A stretch of 64,000 bases of DNA, from positions 62,001 through 126,000 of the forward strand of contig NZ_BMEU01000001.1 in NCBI RefSeq assembly GCF_014637085.1, in the 5' to 3' direction. Each line of letters opens with the position of its first letter. The stretch's first letter is position 1. The notes under the pieces were generated by a model, which worked only from the letters and a program-made list of their open reading frames with translations, searched no databases and was not told the DNA's origin. This stretch comes from Comamonas phosphati. Lineage in GTDB: Bacteria; Pseudomonadota; Gammaproteobacteria; Burkholderiales; Burkholderiaceae_C. The position numbers and the translations under genes are program-made. Positions 8,716 through 17,267 of the stretch are shown one piece after another.

Positions 8716-9693
8716 ATGGGCACCATGGTCTCCTCTACGCAGCAGGTCCCGATTTTGCCTTCAAACCAAAACCCATTGGGCGCGCTACCGGCGCGCTTTC
8801 GCCGTGAGCGTGTGTTGATCGTCGGCTGCGGCGACGTGGGCCAGCGCGCCGCGCGCGTCCTGCCCGGAAACGCGGTGCATGGCGTACGTGTGCTGGCGCT
8901 GACGCGTGATGCAGAGCGCGCTCCCCAACTGCGTTCCCAGGGGATCGAGCCCCTGCTCGGCGATCTGGACCGGGTCGCCACGCTACGCCGGCTGGCAGGC
9001 ATTGCCACGCGCGTGCTGCACCTGGCGCCGCCGGCTTCAACCAACGCAAAAGAGGAAGGGTGGCTGGACCAGCGCACCATGGCCCTGCTCAGGGTGCTGC
9101 GCCTGCGCAGCAGGCCGCTGAGCCTGGTCTATGGCTCCACCTCGGGGGTCTATGGAGATTGCCAGGGTGCATGGGTGCCCGAGAGCCGGCCCGTGGCGCC
9201 GGCTACCGCCCGTTCCCGGCGCCGCGCAAATGCCGAGCGTGCCGTGCGCTGTGCCGGCCGCGCCGGCATACGCGCCAGCCTGCTGCGCATTCCCGGCATC
9301 TATGCGCCGGACCGCGAAGGCGGCACACCGCGTGCACGCCTGCTGCGCGGCACGCCGGCGCTGCGGGCCGAGGACGATGTCTTCACCAGCCATATCCATG
9401 CCGACGACCTGGCGCGGGCCTGCGTGCTGGCGCTGTGGCGGGGCAAAAGCCAGCGCATCTACCACGCCAGCGACGACACCGAACTGCGCATGGGCGATTA
9501 CTTCGACTTGGCGGCCGACCTCTACGGCCTGCCGCGCCCCCCGCGGATCAGCAGGGAGCAGGCGGTGCAGCAACTGCCGGCCAGCCTGCTGAGCTTCATG
9601 GGCGAATCGCGCCGCCTGCTCAACCACCGGCTCAAGCGCGAACTCAGGCTGGTGCTGCGCTATCCCACCGTGGCCCAGGGCCTGCGCGGCTGA
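8716..9693 (+). CDS. NAD-dependent epimerase/dehydratase family (YeeZ-like)
   Basis: A 325-residue short-chain dehydrogenase/epimerase-type protein. A Rossmann glycine motif VLIVGCGDVGQRAARVL lies near residue 34, then HLAPPA near residue 102, and YGSTSGVYGD near residue 141, which holds the active-site Ser and Tyr region. The variant glycine motif GCGDVG is that of the YeeZ-like branch. The function is unknown. Start codons at 8716 and 8725 are both possible; 8716 is used. It ends just before a dispersed repeat. Confidence 0.8.
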   Translation: MGTMVSSTQQVPILPSNQNPLGALPARFRRERVLIVGCGDVGQRAARVLPGNAVHGVRVLALTRDAERAPQLRSQGIEPLLGDLDRVATLRRLAGIATRVLHLAPPASTNAKEEGWLDQRTMALLRVLRLRSRPLSLVYGSTSGVYGDCQGAWVPESRPVAPATARSRRRANAERAVRCAGRAGIRASLLRIPGIYAPDREGGTPRARLLRGTPALRAEDDVFTSHIHADDLARACVLALWRGKSQRIYHASDDTELRMGDYFDLAADLYGLPRPPRISREQAVQQLPASLLSFMGESRRLLNHRLKRELRLVLRYPTVAQGLRG

Positions 9694-9767
9694 AAGTTGG
9701 CCTACTCCACTGTTGCTAGAGAGCGCCTGCTGCCCCAAAAACTGCCGCTGTCCCAAACCAGGGACAT

Positions 9768-9836
9768 CGAGCAAGGGTCGCCCCGCAGCGAGGATGTCGC
9801 CCCCTCAGGGGGAAGCGGCGCAGCTGCTCAGGGGGA
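9768..9836. repeat. Dispersed intergenic repeat, family 1, short copy
   Basis: The stretch runs from CGAGCAAGGGTCGCC through CGCAGCGAGGATGTCG to AAGCGGCGCAGCTGCTCAGGGGG. It matches the copy at 19733-19813 almost base for base, but its centre is only CCCCCTCAGGGGG where the other copy has a longer CCCCCTCCC...GAGGGGG hairpin. It sits between convergent genes and may act as a terminator or REP-like element. Confidence 0.75.
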
Positions 9837-9837
9837 G

Positions 9838-10530
9838 TCATGGAACCGGATGCACGCCGCCCCTGTTGTCATAGCAGCGGAACACATTGCAGTTGACGAT
9901 CTGGGCCGGCTGGGCCGGTGGAGGCGGCATGGGGTGAACCCAGCCCCGCGGGTAGTACTGCGGCCGGTGGATGGCATTGGGCTGCAGCGCACGGGTCTGC
10001 TGCAGCTGGCTGTAGGCCTCGGGGCCCAGGCAGGTCATTTCCATCTGCTGCTGGGCGGTCTGGCTGCGTTCGCCCCAGGTGGCCGGGTCCGGCGAGGTTT
10101 CGGCCAGGATGGCGTCCAGGCGCTGGCGGGCCTGGCGGCAGGCAGGAGAGTTGCCGCCGCTCTGGGTCTTGGCGGCAGCCAGTTGCTGCCTGCGTTCCCG
10201 TTCCTCGCGTTTTTCGCGCTCCTGGCGCTGGGCTTCGTCCCTGGCCATTTCGGCCTTGCTGCGCTCTATGGCTGCCGCCGCCTGGGCGTGTTCGCGGGCA
10301 ATCTGCTCGGAGCTGGCTGCCGGCTGCACCTGCACGGATGCTTCACCGGAAACGCAGCGGCCGTTGGTATAGGTGACTTCGCCCGTCTTGGCATCGGTGC
10401 AGCGCAGAACCTGGGCCTGCGCCGTGGCGCCAATGGCCAGCCAGCCCGCGGCCAGCAAGGCGGCCGAGACAGGGCGGCAGCCGCGTACCGCACGGCCGGC
10501 AACGGGATCGAACGGCAGGGGGAAGAACAT
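9838..10530 (-). CDS. Secreted DUF4124-type protein with coiled coil
   Basis: A 230-residue exported protein. Residues 1-40 form a signal peptide ending AIGATAQAQ. The next 35 residues, VLRCTDAKTGEVTYTNGRC, match the short DUF4124 domain common in Gammaproteobacteria and Betaproteobacteria. Then comes an Arg/Glu/Gln-rich coiled coil (about residues 75-120), and a C-terminal Pro/Asn-rich tail with two further Cys. No enzymatic motif is seen. A good ribosome-binding site (AAAGGAG) precedes the ATG at 10530. The stop codon abuts the dispersed repeat at 9768-9836. Confidence 0.75.
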   Translation of the reverse strand: MFFPLPFDPVAGRAVRGCRPVSAALLAAGWLAIGATAQAQVLRCTDAKTGEVTYTNGRCVSGEASVQVQPAASSEQIAREHAQAAAAIERSKAEMARDEAQRQEREKREERERRQQLAAAKTQSGGNSPACRQARQRLDAILAETSPDPATWGERSQTAQQQMEMTCLGPEAYSQLQQTRALQPNAIHRPQYYPRGWVHPMPPPPAQPAQIVNCNVFRCYDNRGGVHPVP

Positions 10531-10659
10531 GGCCCGCTCCTTTCAGATGGCTTTCCAGGCAAGCCGGTCATGCAAGCTGGATGAGGTCAGATTATGGCGT
10601 GTTGATAACAAAATGTATCAACTGGGTGCCAGCCTGGCCATAGCCGCCCGTGCCGGACG

Positions 10660-11136
10660 CTAATCACGCTGCATGCGCCAGTGCTTCATGCGGTTATCTT
10701 GCTGCGGCTGCTCTTGCTGCTGCTGGCGGTTCTGATCCTGATTCGGCATGCGCCAGCGCTGGGGTTCCTGCTGGCGCTCCTGCCTGCGCTCACGCCCCCT
10801 GTCCTGGTGCATGCGCTCCTGGTCTTGGCGGCCCTGCTGCTGCTGCTGCTGCTGGCGCTGCCAGCCTTCGCGCTCGAACTCCCGCTGCCGCTGCCAGTAG
10901 GAGCGTTCGCGTGGGTACCAGTTGTTTTGTTCGTAGATATAGCTTGGCTGGCCGCCGAAGAAGGGCACCGAGCCTCGTGGGTAGGCGGGGTAGCCGTAGT
11001 CATAGCCATAGCCGTAGCCGTAGCCGTCGTCATATCCGCCCGGCACGGCACAGGCCGTGCACAGGATGGCGCAGCCCAGGGCCGCCAGGGCGCGCGTTGC
11101 CGTGGAGGAGAGAAGAGAAGGCAGGGCGAAGGTCAT
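10660..11136 (-). CDS. Gln-rich putative lipoprotein with Gly-Tyr repeats
   Basis: A 158-residue protein of unknown function. The N-terminus is a hydrophobic signal with the lipobox-like LCTAC near residue 25, so lipidation is likely. A Gly/Tyr/Asp repeat (GYGYGYGYDYGYPAYP) follows. The second half is highly hydrophilic and rich in Gln, Arg and Glu, with two poly-Gln tracts. Such low-complexity outer-envelope proteins diverge fast. The start at 11136 is chosen because it directly precedes the signal peptide; the longer upstream reading is not signal-like. Confidence 0.65.
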   Translation of the reverse strand: MTFALPSLLSSTATRALAALGCAILCTACAVPGGYDDGYGYGYGYDYGYPAYPRGSVPFFGGQPSYIYEQNNWYPRERSYWQRQREFEREGWQRQQQQQQQGRQDQERMHQDRGRERRQERQQEPQRWRMPNQDQNRQQQQEQPQQDNRMKHWRMQRD

Positions 11137-11319
11137 GGCATGCCAGGGGCATAGTGCTTGTCGATACCGATATTGGACTGCATTTTCACGTGGTGTGTGT
11201 AAGCATTCATTGGGCGGATGCCTTGGCGACCCTGCTGCCGCAATGATTGGCTGGCGGTGACTAGAATGGCTGCCAGTCCCTTTCACCGGCAAGGCCGCAA
11301 CGGCCGGGCTTGCGAAGGG

Positions 11320-11480
11320 CAGCGTTCTCAGGGCGGGGCGAAATTCCCCACCGGCGGTATCTGCAAAACCTGTTTTTGCAGCAGCCCGCGAGCGCCCGGC
11401 GGCCTTGCAAGGTCGCCGGGGTCAGCAGATCTGGTGAGATGCCAGAGCCGACGGTCACAGTCCGGATGAAAGAGACCGCG
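11320..11480 (+). promoter_or_regulatory. FMN riboswitch (RFN element)
   Basis: The conserved core is easy to read: AGCGTTCTCAGGGCGGGG, then AATTCCCCACCGGCGGTA, AGCCCGCGAGCG, GTCAGCAGATCTGGTGAGA, and CCGACGGTCACAGTCCGGAT followed by AAGAGA. The order and spacing match the six-stem RFN aptamer that binds FMN. It lies about 100 nt upstream of the lumazine synthase start, so high FMN should lower expression of that gene. Confidence 0.95.
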
Positions 11481-11580
11481 CAGCATTTGCCTATGTGCCT
11501 GCAGCCTGCTTGGCTGCCGCATGGCCGGTGCCGTTCGCGCACGCCCTGGTTCATCGGCTCCATTTGTTTGAAAGCAAACC

Positions 11581-12111
11581 ATGAATCAGACCCCTGTCTC
11601 CAGGAACTTCGAAACCCAAGGCGCGCCATGGAAGGCCGTCGCGGGCCGCAGCCGCATTGCCATCATCAGCGCCAGCTGGCACACCGAGGTGGTGTACCAG
11701 GCGCGCGACGCGGCCCAGGCCGAACTGCAGGCCCAGGGCGTGGCGGCGGCCAACGTCCAGCACTTTGGCGTGCCGGGAGCGTTCGAGATCCCCCTGCTGG
11801 CCAAGAAGCTGGTGGACAGCGGCCGCTTCGATGCCGTGATCGCCTGCGCGCTGATCGTCAACGGCGGCATCTACCGCCATGAATTCGTGACCTCGGCCGT
11901 GATCGACGGCCTGATGCGCGTGCAGCTCGACAGCGAAGTGCCCGTGTTCTCCGCCGTGCTGACGCCGCGCGACTTCCATGAGCACGTCGACCATGTGGAG
12001 TTCTTCCGCCAGCACTTCGTCAAGAAGGGTGTGGAAGTGGCCCACGCCTGCCTGAGTTCGCTGGATCAGTTGGCCCGGGTGGAGGCCCTCGGCAAGGCCA
12101 AGGCGGCCTGA
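11581..12111 (+). CDS. ribH: 6,7-dimethyl-8-ribityllumazine synthase, type II (RibH2-like)
   Basis: A 176-residue riboflavin biosynthesis enzyme that condenses ribityl-aminouracil with dihydroxybutanone phosphate. SASWHTEVVYQARD near residue 30, GVPGAFEIPLLAK near residue 63 and IVNGGIYRHEFV near residue 92 hold the active site, including the catalytic His. The INGGIYRHEF form rather than IRGxTxHF resembles type II (RibH2) enzymes known from Brucella and Rhizobiales, which are decameric. It stands alone and not with ribD, ribE or ribBA. Together with the FMN riboswitch this marks it as a separately regulated paralogue. Confidence 0.9.
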   Translation: MNQTPVSRNFETQGAPWKAVAGRSRIAIISASWHTEVVYQARDAAQAELQAQGVAAANVQHFGVPGAFEIPLLAKKLVDSGRFDAVIACALIVNGGIYRHEFVTSAVIDGLMRVQLDSEVPVFSAVLTPRDFHEHVDHVEFFRQHFVKKGVEVAHACLSSLDQLARVEALGKAKAA

Positions 12112-12280
12112 GTTCGACCGGAACAGTCCTGCTTCACCACAGCCTGGCCTGGCTGCCGATCCCTGGAAACACTGATTGTTGTGCCGGCGTCTCATCGGCG
12201 GGAACCCGGCATTTGCTCCATTGCCAAGCGCAGAGGGCGCGCATAACGTAGCGTTTTGTCTCAACTGAGAGGAGTGCGCA

Positions 12281-13417
12281 ATGAAGATGTTTGGCAAGCT
12301 GTGCATAGCGGCGGCAGTGGCTGGCATGGGTACCGCAGCAATGGCCCAGGAGCAGGTCATCAAGATCGGCCACATCGGCCCCGTGTCGGGCCCCCAGGCC
12401 AACTTCGGCAAGGACAATGAAAATGGCGTGCGCATGGCCATTGACGACCTGAACGCCAAAGGTATGGAAATCGGCGGCAAGAAGGTCAAGTTCGTACTGG
12501 TGGCCGAGGATGACGTGGCCGATCCCAAGCAGGGCACGGCCGCCTCGCAGAAGCTGTGCGACGAGAAGATCTCCGGCGCCGTCACGTTCCTGAACTCGGG
12601 CGTGGCCATTCCCTCGTCCAAGGTCTTCCACGACTGCGGCATTCCCATGATCACGGGCGCCGCCACCAACCCCGATCTGACCAAGCCAGGCTGGGACACC
12701 ACCTACCGCGTGATCGCCAACGACAACGCGCTGGGCGCGGCGCTGGCTACCTATGCGGCCAAGACGCTCAAGCTCAAGAACGTGGCCGTGATCGACGACC
12801 GCACGGCCTACGGCCAGGGCCTGGCCAATGTGTTCAAGAAGGATGCCGAAAAGCAGGGCGTGAAGATTGTCGCCAGCGAGTTCACCAACGACAAGGCCAC
12901 GGACTTCATGGCCATTCTGACCTCCATCAAGGCCAAGAAGCCCGATGCCATTTTCTACGGCGGCATGTACGGCCAGGCCGGCCCCATGCTGCGCCAGATG
13001 GCCCAGCTGGGCATGAACGACGTCAAGATGTTCGGCGGCGACGGCATCTGCGTGACCGAGCTGGCCAAGGTGGCCGCGGGTGCCAAGCCCCTGGAGAACG
13101 TGGTCTGCGCGGACGGCGGCGCCTCGCTGGCCAAGATGCCCGGCGGCACGGAGTGGAAGAAGCGCTACGACGCCAAGTACCCGGGCCAGTTCCAGGTCTA
13201 CAGCCCGTACTTCTATGACGGCACCATGCTGCTGGCCGACGCCATGAAGCGTGCCAACTCCTGGGACCCCAAGGTCTACATCCCCTTCCTGCAAAAGTCG
13301 GACTACTCGGGCGTGACCTCCAAGATCGCCTTCGAGAAGAACGGCGAGATGAAGAACCCCAGCTACACGCTGAGCCGCTACGTCAACGGCGCCAAGATGC
13401 CTATCGATCTGAACTGA
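12281..13417 (+). CDS. LivJ-type branched-chain amino acid ABC transporter receptor
   Basis: A 378-residue periplasmic binding protein of type I fold. Signal peptide MKMFGKLCIAAAVAGMGTAAMA. The mature start QVIKIGHIGPVSGPQANFGKD is the classic LivJ/LivK opening, followed by VAEDDVADPKQG and VIDDRTAYGQGLA. Typical ligands are Leu, Ile, Val or aromatic acids. No livFGHM genes are adjacent, so it must serve a transporter encoded elsewhere. A strong ribosome-binding site (GAGAGGAG) precedes the ATG, and two tandem terminators follow. Confidence 0.92.
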   Translation: MKMFGKLCIAAAVAGMGTAAMAQEQVIKIGHIGPVSGPQANFGKDNENGVRMAIDDLNAKGMEIGGKKVKFVLVAEDDVADPKQGTAASQKLCDEKISGAVTFLNSGVAIPSSKVFHDCGIPMITGAATNPDLTKPGWDTTYRVIANDNALGAALATYAAKTLKLKNVAVIDDRTAYGQGLANVFKKDAEKQGVKIVASEFTNDKATDFMAILTSIKAKKPDAIFYGGMYGQAGPMLRQMAQLGMNDVKMFGGDGICVTELAKVAAGAKPLENVVCADGGASLAKMPGGTEWKKRYDAKYPGQFQVYSPYFYDGTMLLADAMKRANSWDPKVYIPFLQKSDYSGVTSKIAFEKNGEMKNPSYTLSRYVNGAKMPIDLN

Positions 13418-13424
13418 TCGCTTC

Positions 13425-13462
13425 CCGATGCGCGGGCCTCGGCCCTGCGCATCGGCTTTTTT
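13425..13462 (+). terminator. Rho-independent terminator after the livJ-type gene
   Basis: The stem CCGATGCGC...GCGCATCGG at 13425-13455 is followed by six T. It begins 8 nt after the receptor stop codon. Confidence 0.85.
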
Positions 13463-13466
13463 CAAG

Positions 13467-13488
13467 GCCCGCTCTGCGGGCTTTTTTT
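13467..13488 (+). terminator. Second, tandem rho-independent terminator
   Basis: The stem GCCCGC/GCGGGC with a 3-nt loop is followed by seven T. It lies 4 nt after the first terminator, which points to tight insulation of a highly expressed gene. Confidence 0.85.
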
Positions 13489-13621
13489 GCGCCGGCCGCT
13501 GGCAAGGGTTTGCTTCCCTATCGGGAGCATTTTGCGCCTGTCAACGGGGCGCTCTGAGGCGATAAGAGCATGAAGCAACGACTGGCTATGCGCGATTTGC
13601 TATTAAACAAGGAGCGATGTA

Positions 13622-14557
13622 TTACTGTGGCATATCGACCTGCACGCCTTCGAGCCGCGCAAAGTAGGCGCGCAGCACCTCGATGGCCTGGCGCACCTTG
13701 GCCGGCTGGGCATCGCGCTGGGGCGTGACGGCCCAGATGTCGAGCTGACCCAGGTCCCACTCGGGCAGCAGGCGTACCAGCCGGCCTTCGCGCAGGCTGG
13801 CAGCTACGTCATGGGCCGAGAGCACGGCCACGCCCAGGCCGGCTTCGCAGAACTGCTGCACGGCGGCGCGATGGTTGCTCACCATCTGCGGCAGGGCCTG
13901 CAAGCTGCAGGTTTCTCCGCTGGCGCCGTGGCGGCAATTCAGGTCCATCCGCGCGTGGTCGGTGCGTGCCAGGTCCAGCCACGGGGCCTGGGCGAGCTCC
14001 GACGGATGGCTGGGCAGCTTGCCGCGCGCCGCTTGCCAGCTGCCCAGCCACTGCGGCGAGGCGCACAGCAGCGTGGCGCTGCGGCCCAGGTGGCGGGCCA
14101 CCCAGCTGGAATCGGCCAGCGTGCCGAAGCGCAGCGCCAGGTCCACGCGCGCCTGGATCAGGTCGATGGTCGCGTCGTCCATCAACAGGCGCAGGCGCAG
14201 CGCCGGATTGCGGGCCAGCCAGTCGCCCAGGGCCGGCGCCGCATGCAGCGTAAAGCCGGCTGGGGCAGACATGCGCAGCTCGCCGCCGGGCTCCTGGCGT
14301 TCGGCATCCAGCTCGGCGCGGGCGCGCGCTGCGGCCTCGCACATCTGGGCGCACTGCAGGTAAAAACGCTGGCCCGCGTCGGTCAGCGTGAGCTGGCGCG
14401 TGGAGCGGTGCAGCAGCGTCACACCGGCCTCGCGTTCGAGCTGGCGGATGTGCTGGCTCACGGCCGAAGGCGTCATGTCCAGCCGTCTTGCCGCCGCGCT
14501 CATGCCGGCCTGTTCGACGACGGCGGCGAAAACGGCCATGCGTTTGAGGTCTTCCAT
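13622..14557 (-). CDS. LysR-family transcriptional regulator
   Basis: A 311-residue regulator. The N-terminal winged helix reads RMAVFAAVVEQAGMSAAARRL, then TPSAVSQHIRQLEREAGVTLL and RSTRQLTLTDAG, as in the LTTR family. The C-terminal two-lobed effector domain starts near residue 90. The gene is divergent from the NAD(P)-binding oxidoreductase at 14665 with 107 nt between, so that gene is the likely target. The effector is unknown. Confidence 0.9.
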   Translation of the reverse strand: MEDLKRMAVFAAVVEQAGMSAAARRLDMTPSAVSQHIRQLEREAGVTLLHRSTRQLTLTDAGQRFYLQCAQMCEAAARARAELDAERQEPGGELRMSAPAGFTLHAAPALGDWLARNPALRLRLLMDDATIDLIQARVDLALRFGTLADSSWVARHLGRSATLLCASPQWLGSWQAARGKLPSHPSELAQAPWLDLARTDHARMDLNCRHGASGETCSLQALPQMVSNHRAAVQQFCEAGLGVAVLSAHDVAASLREGRLVRLLPEWDLGQLDIWAVTPQRDAQPAKVRQAIEVLRAYFARLEGVQVDMPQ

Positions 14558-14664
14558 GGCGGTATTTTGAAGTACAGCTTCAAGGTCATAGTGGGTGAAA
14601 GGGGGTTTTATGCAAGAGGCAGGGGCTTAATCTTTAGCCCTGTTGAAACACAAGGAGTTTTTGC

Positions 14665-15315
14665 ATGAAAGTCGCATTGATTGGCGCCACCGGTTTTGTG
14701 GGTGCCGCCGTGCTTGAGGAATTGCTGCGGCGCGGCCATGAGGTGGTGGCGCTGGCCCGCGATCCCGCCAAGCTCAAGGCCCGCCCCCACCTGCTCGCCG
14801 TGCAGGCCGACGTGATGGATGCGGCGCAGGTGCGCAAGGCCGTGGCCGGCACGGATGCCGTGGTCAGCGCCTACAACGCGGGCTGGGGCAATCCCAACAT
14901 CTATGCCGACTTCATGCAGGGCTCGCGCGCCATCGTGCAGGGCATCAAGGACGCCGGCGTGAAGCGCTATCTGGTGGTGGGCGGCGCAGGCAGCCTGTAT
15001 GTGAATGGCAAGCAACTGGTGGATGGCCCCGACTTCCCCGCGGCCATCAAGCCGGGCGCCACGGCCGCGCGCGACATGTATACCGAGCTGCAGAAGGAAA
15101 GCGCTCTGGACTGGACGCTGCTGAGTCCGCCGATCGCCTTCCACGCGGGCGGCGTGACCGGCCGCACCGGGCAATACCGCACGGGCAAGGACGAGCCGCT
15201 GATGCAGCCCGACGGCACGCCGGGCACGATCTCCGATGCGGACCTGGCCGTGGCCCTGGTCGATGCGCTGGAGCAGAACGCCCACTTGCGCGAGCGCTTC
15301 ACCGTGGCCTATTGA
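14665..15315 (+). CDS. NAD(P)-dependent oxidoreductase (NmrA/YwnB-like)
   Basis: A 216-residue atypical short-chain dehydrogenase. It opens with MKVALIGATGFVGAAVLEEL, the nucleotide-binding GxTGxxG fold, and has VVGGAGSLYVNGKQLVD near residue 110. Proteins like this (NmrA-like, annotated as NAD(P)-binding or histidine kinase-like reductases) often lie beside LysR genes and respond to electrophiles or redox stress. The substrate is unknown. It has a good AAGGAG ribosome-binding site. It is divergent from the LysR gene at 13622. Confidence 0.82.
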   Translation: MKVALIGATGFVGAAVLEELLRRGHEVVALARDPAKLKARPHLLAVQADVMDAAQVRKAVAGTDAVVSAYNAGWGNPNIYADFMQGSRAIVQGIKDAGVKRYLVVGGAGSLYVNGKQLVDGPDFPAAIKPGATAARDMYTELQKESALDWTLLSPPIAFHAGGVTGRTGQYRTGKDEPLMQPDGTPGTISDADLAVALVDALEQNAHLRERFTVAY

Positions 15316-15369
15316 TGGACAGCCATCCCAGCGGCCTATAGTGGTGGCTTCGCAAGCCGTTTCAGGAAT

Positions 15370-15852
15370 ATGGACCAGCCATCACTGCGCACTGCCGTCA
15401 GAAGCATGGCCCTCTTCGAGGCCGCCAAGGGCGTGGCGGCCCTGCTCGGGCTGCTGGGCCTGCTCGGCCTGCTGCACCACGACCTGCACAAGCTGGCGCT
15501 GGAGCTGATCGGCCATGTGGGCCTGTCGCCGGCACAGCACTACCCGGCGCTGCTGCTGGACATGGTGGACAAGCTCAATGTCACGCCGGTGCACACCCTG
15601 GTGCTGCTGGGCGGCCTGTACGCGGCCGTGCGCTTTGTCGAGGCCTGGGGGTTGTGGCGGGACAAGGCCTGGGGTGAATGGTTCGGCGTGGTGGCCAGCG
15701 GCGTCTACATTCCGCTGGAGGTGCAGCACATTCTGCGGCACACCAGCTGGCAGGCCATGCTGGTGCTGGCGTTCAACGTGGCGCTGGTGCTGGTGCTGCT
15801 GGCCCGGCTGATGCAGCGCCGCGCCCAGGCGCTGGAGCTTGCGGCACCCTGA
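15370..15852 (+). CDS. DUF2127 membrane protein
   Basis: A 160-residue inner-membrane protein with four predicted helices. The N-terminal MALFEAAKGVAALLGLLGLL, the HHDLHKLA segment and WGLWRDKAWGEWFGVVASG.YIPLE are hallmarks of DUF2127, a family of unknown function. It follows the oxidoreductase by 54 nt and may share its transcript. Confidence 0.82.
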   Translation: MDQPSLRTAVRSMALFEAAKGVAALLGLLGLLGLLHHDLHKLALELIGHVGLSPAQHYPALLLDMVDKLNVTPVHTLVLLGGLYAAVRFVEAWGLWRDKAWGEWFGVVASGVYIPLEVQHILRHTSWQAMLVLAFNVALVLVLLARLMQRRAQALELAAP

Positions 15853-15991
15853 GCGAGCCTGGCTTGCAGGCCAACCCCGCGCAGCGCAAGGAAAACCGGG
15901 GCGCAGGCGTGGTCTGCCAGGCGGGGCGTACACAATCAGGGTTTATTCCTAGATTGTCTGCAGACCCTCGCAACCCGCTGTCTTTCCCCGC

Positions 15992-17230
15992 ATGACTGAT
16001 CCCACTGTTTCCCTGCCTGCCACGGCGGCCTCGACGGTCGTGCCGCAGCGCACCGCCTCCCAGGCCTGGCTGAGCGTGATTGCGCTGGCGCTGGGCGCCT
16101 TTGTCTTCAACACCACCGAATTCGTGCCCGTGGGCCTGCTTGGCGGCATCGGTGGCAGCTTCGGCATGCTGTCCGAGCAGGTGGGCCTGATGCTGACCAT
16201 CTATGCCTGGGTGGTGGCGCTGGCCTCCTTGCCCTGCATGCTGATGACCAAGCATGTGGAGCGGCGCAAGCTGCTGATGGGCGTGTTCGCCGTGTTCGTG
16301 CTCAGCCATGTGCTGTCGGGCGTGGCCTGGAGCTTTGCCTCGCTGGTCGTCAGCCGCATCGGCATCGCGCTGTCGCACGCCATCTTCTGGTCCATCACGG
16401 CCTCGCTGGCCGTGCGCGTGGCGCCGCCGGGCCGCAAGGCCATGGCGCTGAGCCTGCTGGCCACGGGCACTTCGGTGGCCATGGTGCTGGGCATTCCGCT
16501 GGGCCGCGTGGTGGGCGAGGCCCTGGGCTGGCGCATGACCTTTCTGGCCATAGGCGCCGTGGCCGCCGTAGTGATGCTGGTGCTGGGCAAGCTGCTGCCG
16601 CTGCTGCCCAGCGAGAACGCGGGCTCGCTGCAGAGCGTGCCCCTGCTGCTGCGGCGCCCGGCCCTGGTCTCCATCTATGTGCTGCTGGTGGTGGTGATCA
16701 CCGGCCAGTTCACGGCCTACAGCTATATCGAGCCCTTTGTGCAGGACGTGGCGGGGCTGGCGCCCGGGGTGACCACGGCCGTGCTGCTGCTGTACGGCGG
16801 CATGGGCATTGCGGGCAGCGTGCTGTTCGGCTGGCTGGGCATGCGCTATCCGCGCGGCTTTCTGATGGCGGCCATTGCCGTGCTGGCGGCCTGCCTGCTG
16901 GCCCTGGTGGCCAGCAGCCACCAGGCCTGGAGCCTGTACCTGCAAAGCGCGATCTGGGGCGTGGCCATGATCTGCTTTGCGCTGTCCCTGCAGTCCAAGG
17001 TGCTCAAGCTGGCGCCCGACGCCACCGACGTGGCCATGTCCATGTTCTCGGGCATTTTCAACATCGGCATCGGCGGCGGCGCGCTGCTGGGCAGCCAGGT
17101 CAGCATGCACTGGGGCATGGGCCATATCGGCATGGTGGGCGGCGTGCTGGTCGCCCTGGGCGGCCTGGGCTGCGCCCTCATGATGGTCAAGCTGGCCGAC
17201 AGCTTCCGGCGCGCACCGGCCATGCATTGA
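15992..17230 (+). CDS. MFS sugar efflux transporter (SotB/YdeA-like)
   Basis: A 412-residue major facilitator with 12 predicted helices. The opening [25 protein letters not shown] is diagnostic of the DHA1 SotB/YdeA/AraJ branch, which exports arabinose and other sugars or drugs. The loop [11 protein letters not shown] between helices 2 and 3 is the family motif A equivalent. No regulator is coupled to it. The substrate is inferred from the family only. Confidence 0.88.
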   Translation: MTDPTVSLPATAASTVVPQRTASQAWLSVIALALGAFVFNTTEFVPVGLLGGIGGSFGMLSEQVGLMLTIYAWVVALASLPCMLMTKHVERRKLLMGVFAVFVLSHVLSGVAWSFASLVVSRIGIALSHAIFWSITASLAVRVAPPGRKAMALSLLATGTSVAMVLGIPLGRVVGEALGWRMTFLAIGAVAAVVMLVLGKLLPLLPSENAGSLQSVPLLLRRPALVSIYVLLVVVITGQFTAYSYIEPFVQDVAGLAPGVTTAVLLLYGGMGIAGSVLFGWLGMRYPRGFLMAAIAVLAACLLALVASSHQAWSLYLQSAIWGVAMICFALSLQSKVLKLAPDATDVAMSMFSGIFNIGIGGGALLGSQVSMHWGMGHIGMVGGVLVALGGLGCALMMVKLADSFRRAPAMH

Positions 17231-17267
17231 TGCGGGCCGGCAGCACCTGAGCCGGTTGCCCCCGCGC

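Noticed and set aside
15773-17227. Minus-strand 484-codon frame opposite the MFS gene
   Set aside because: His/Gln/Ala-rich antisense product with no motif; the MFS protein on the plus strand explains the sequence.
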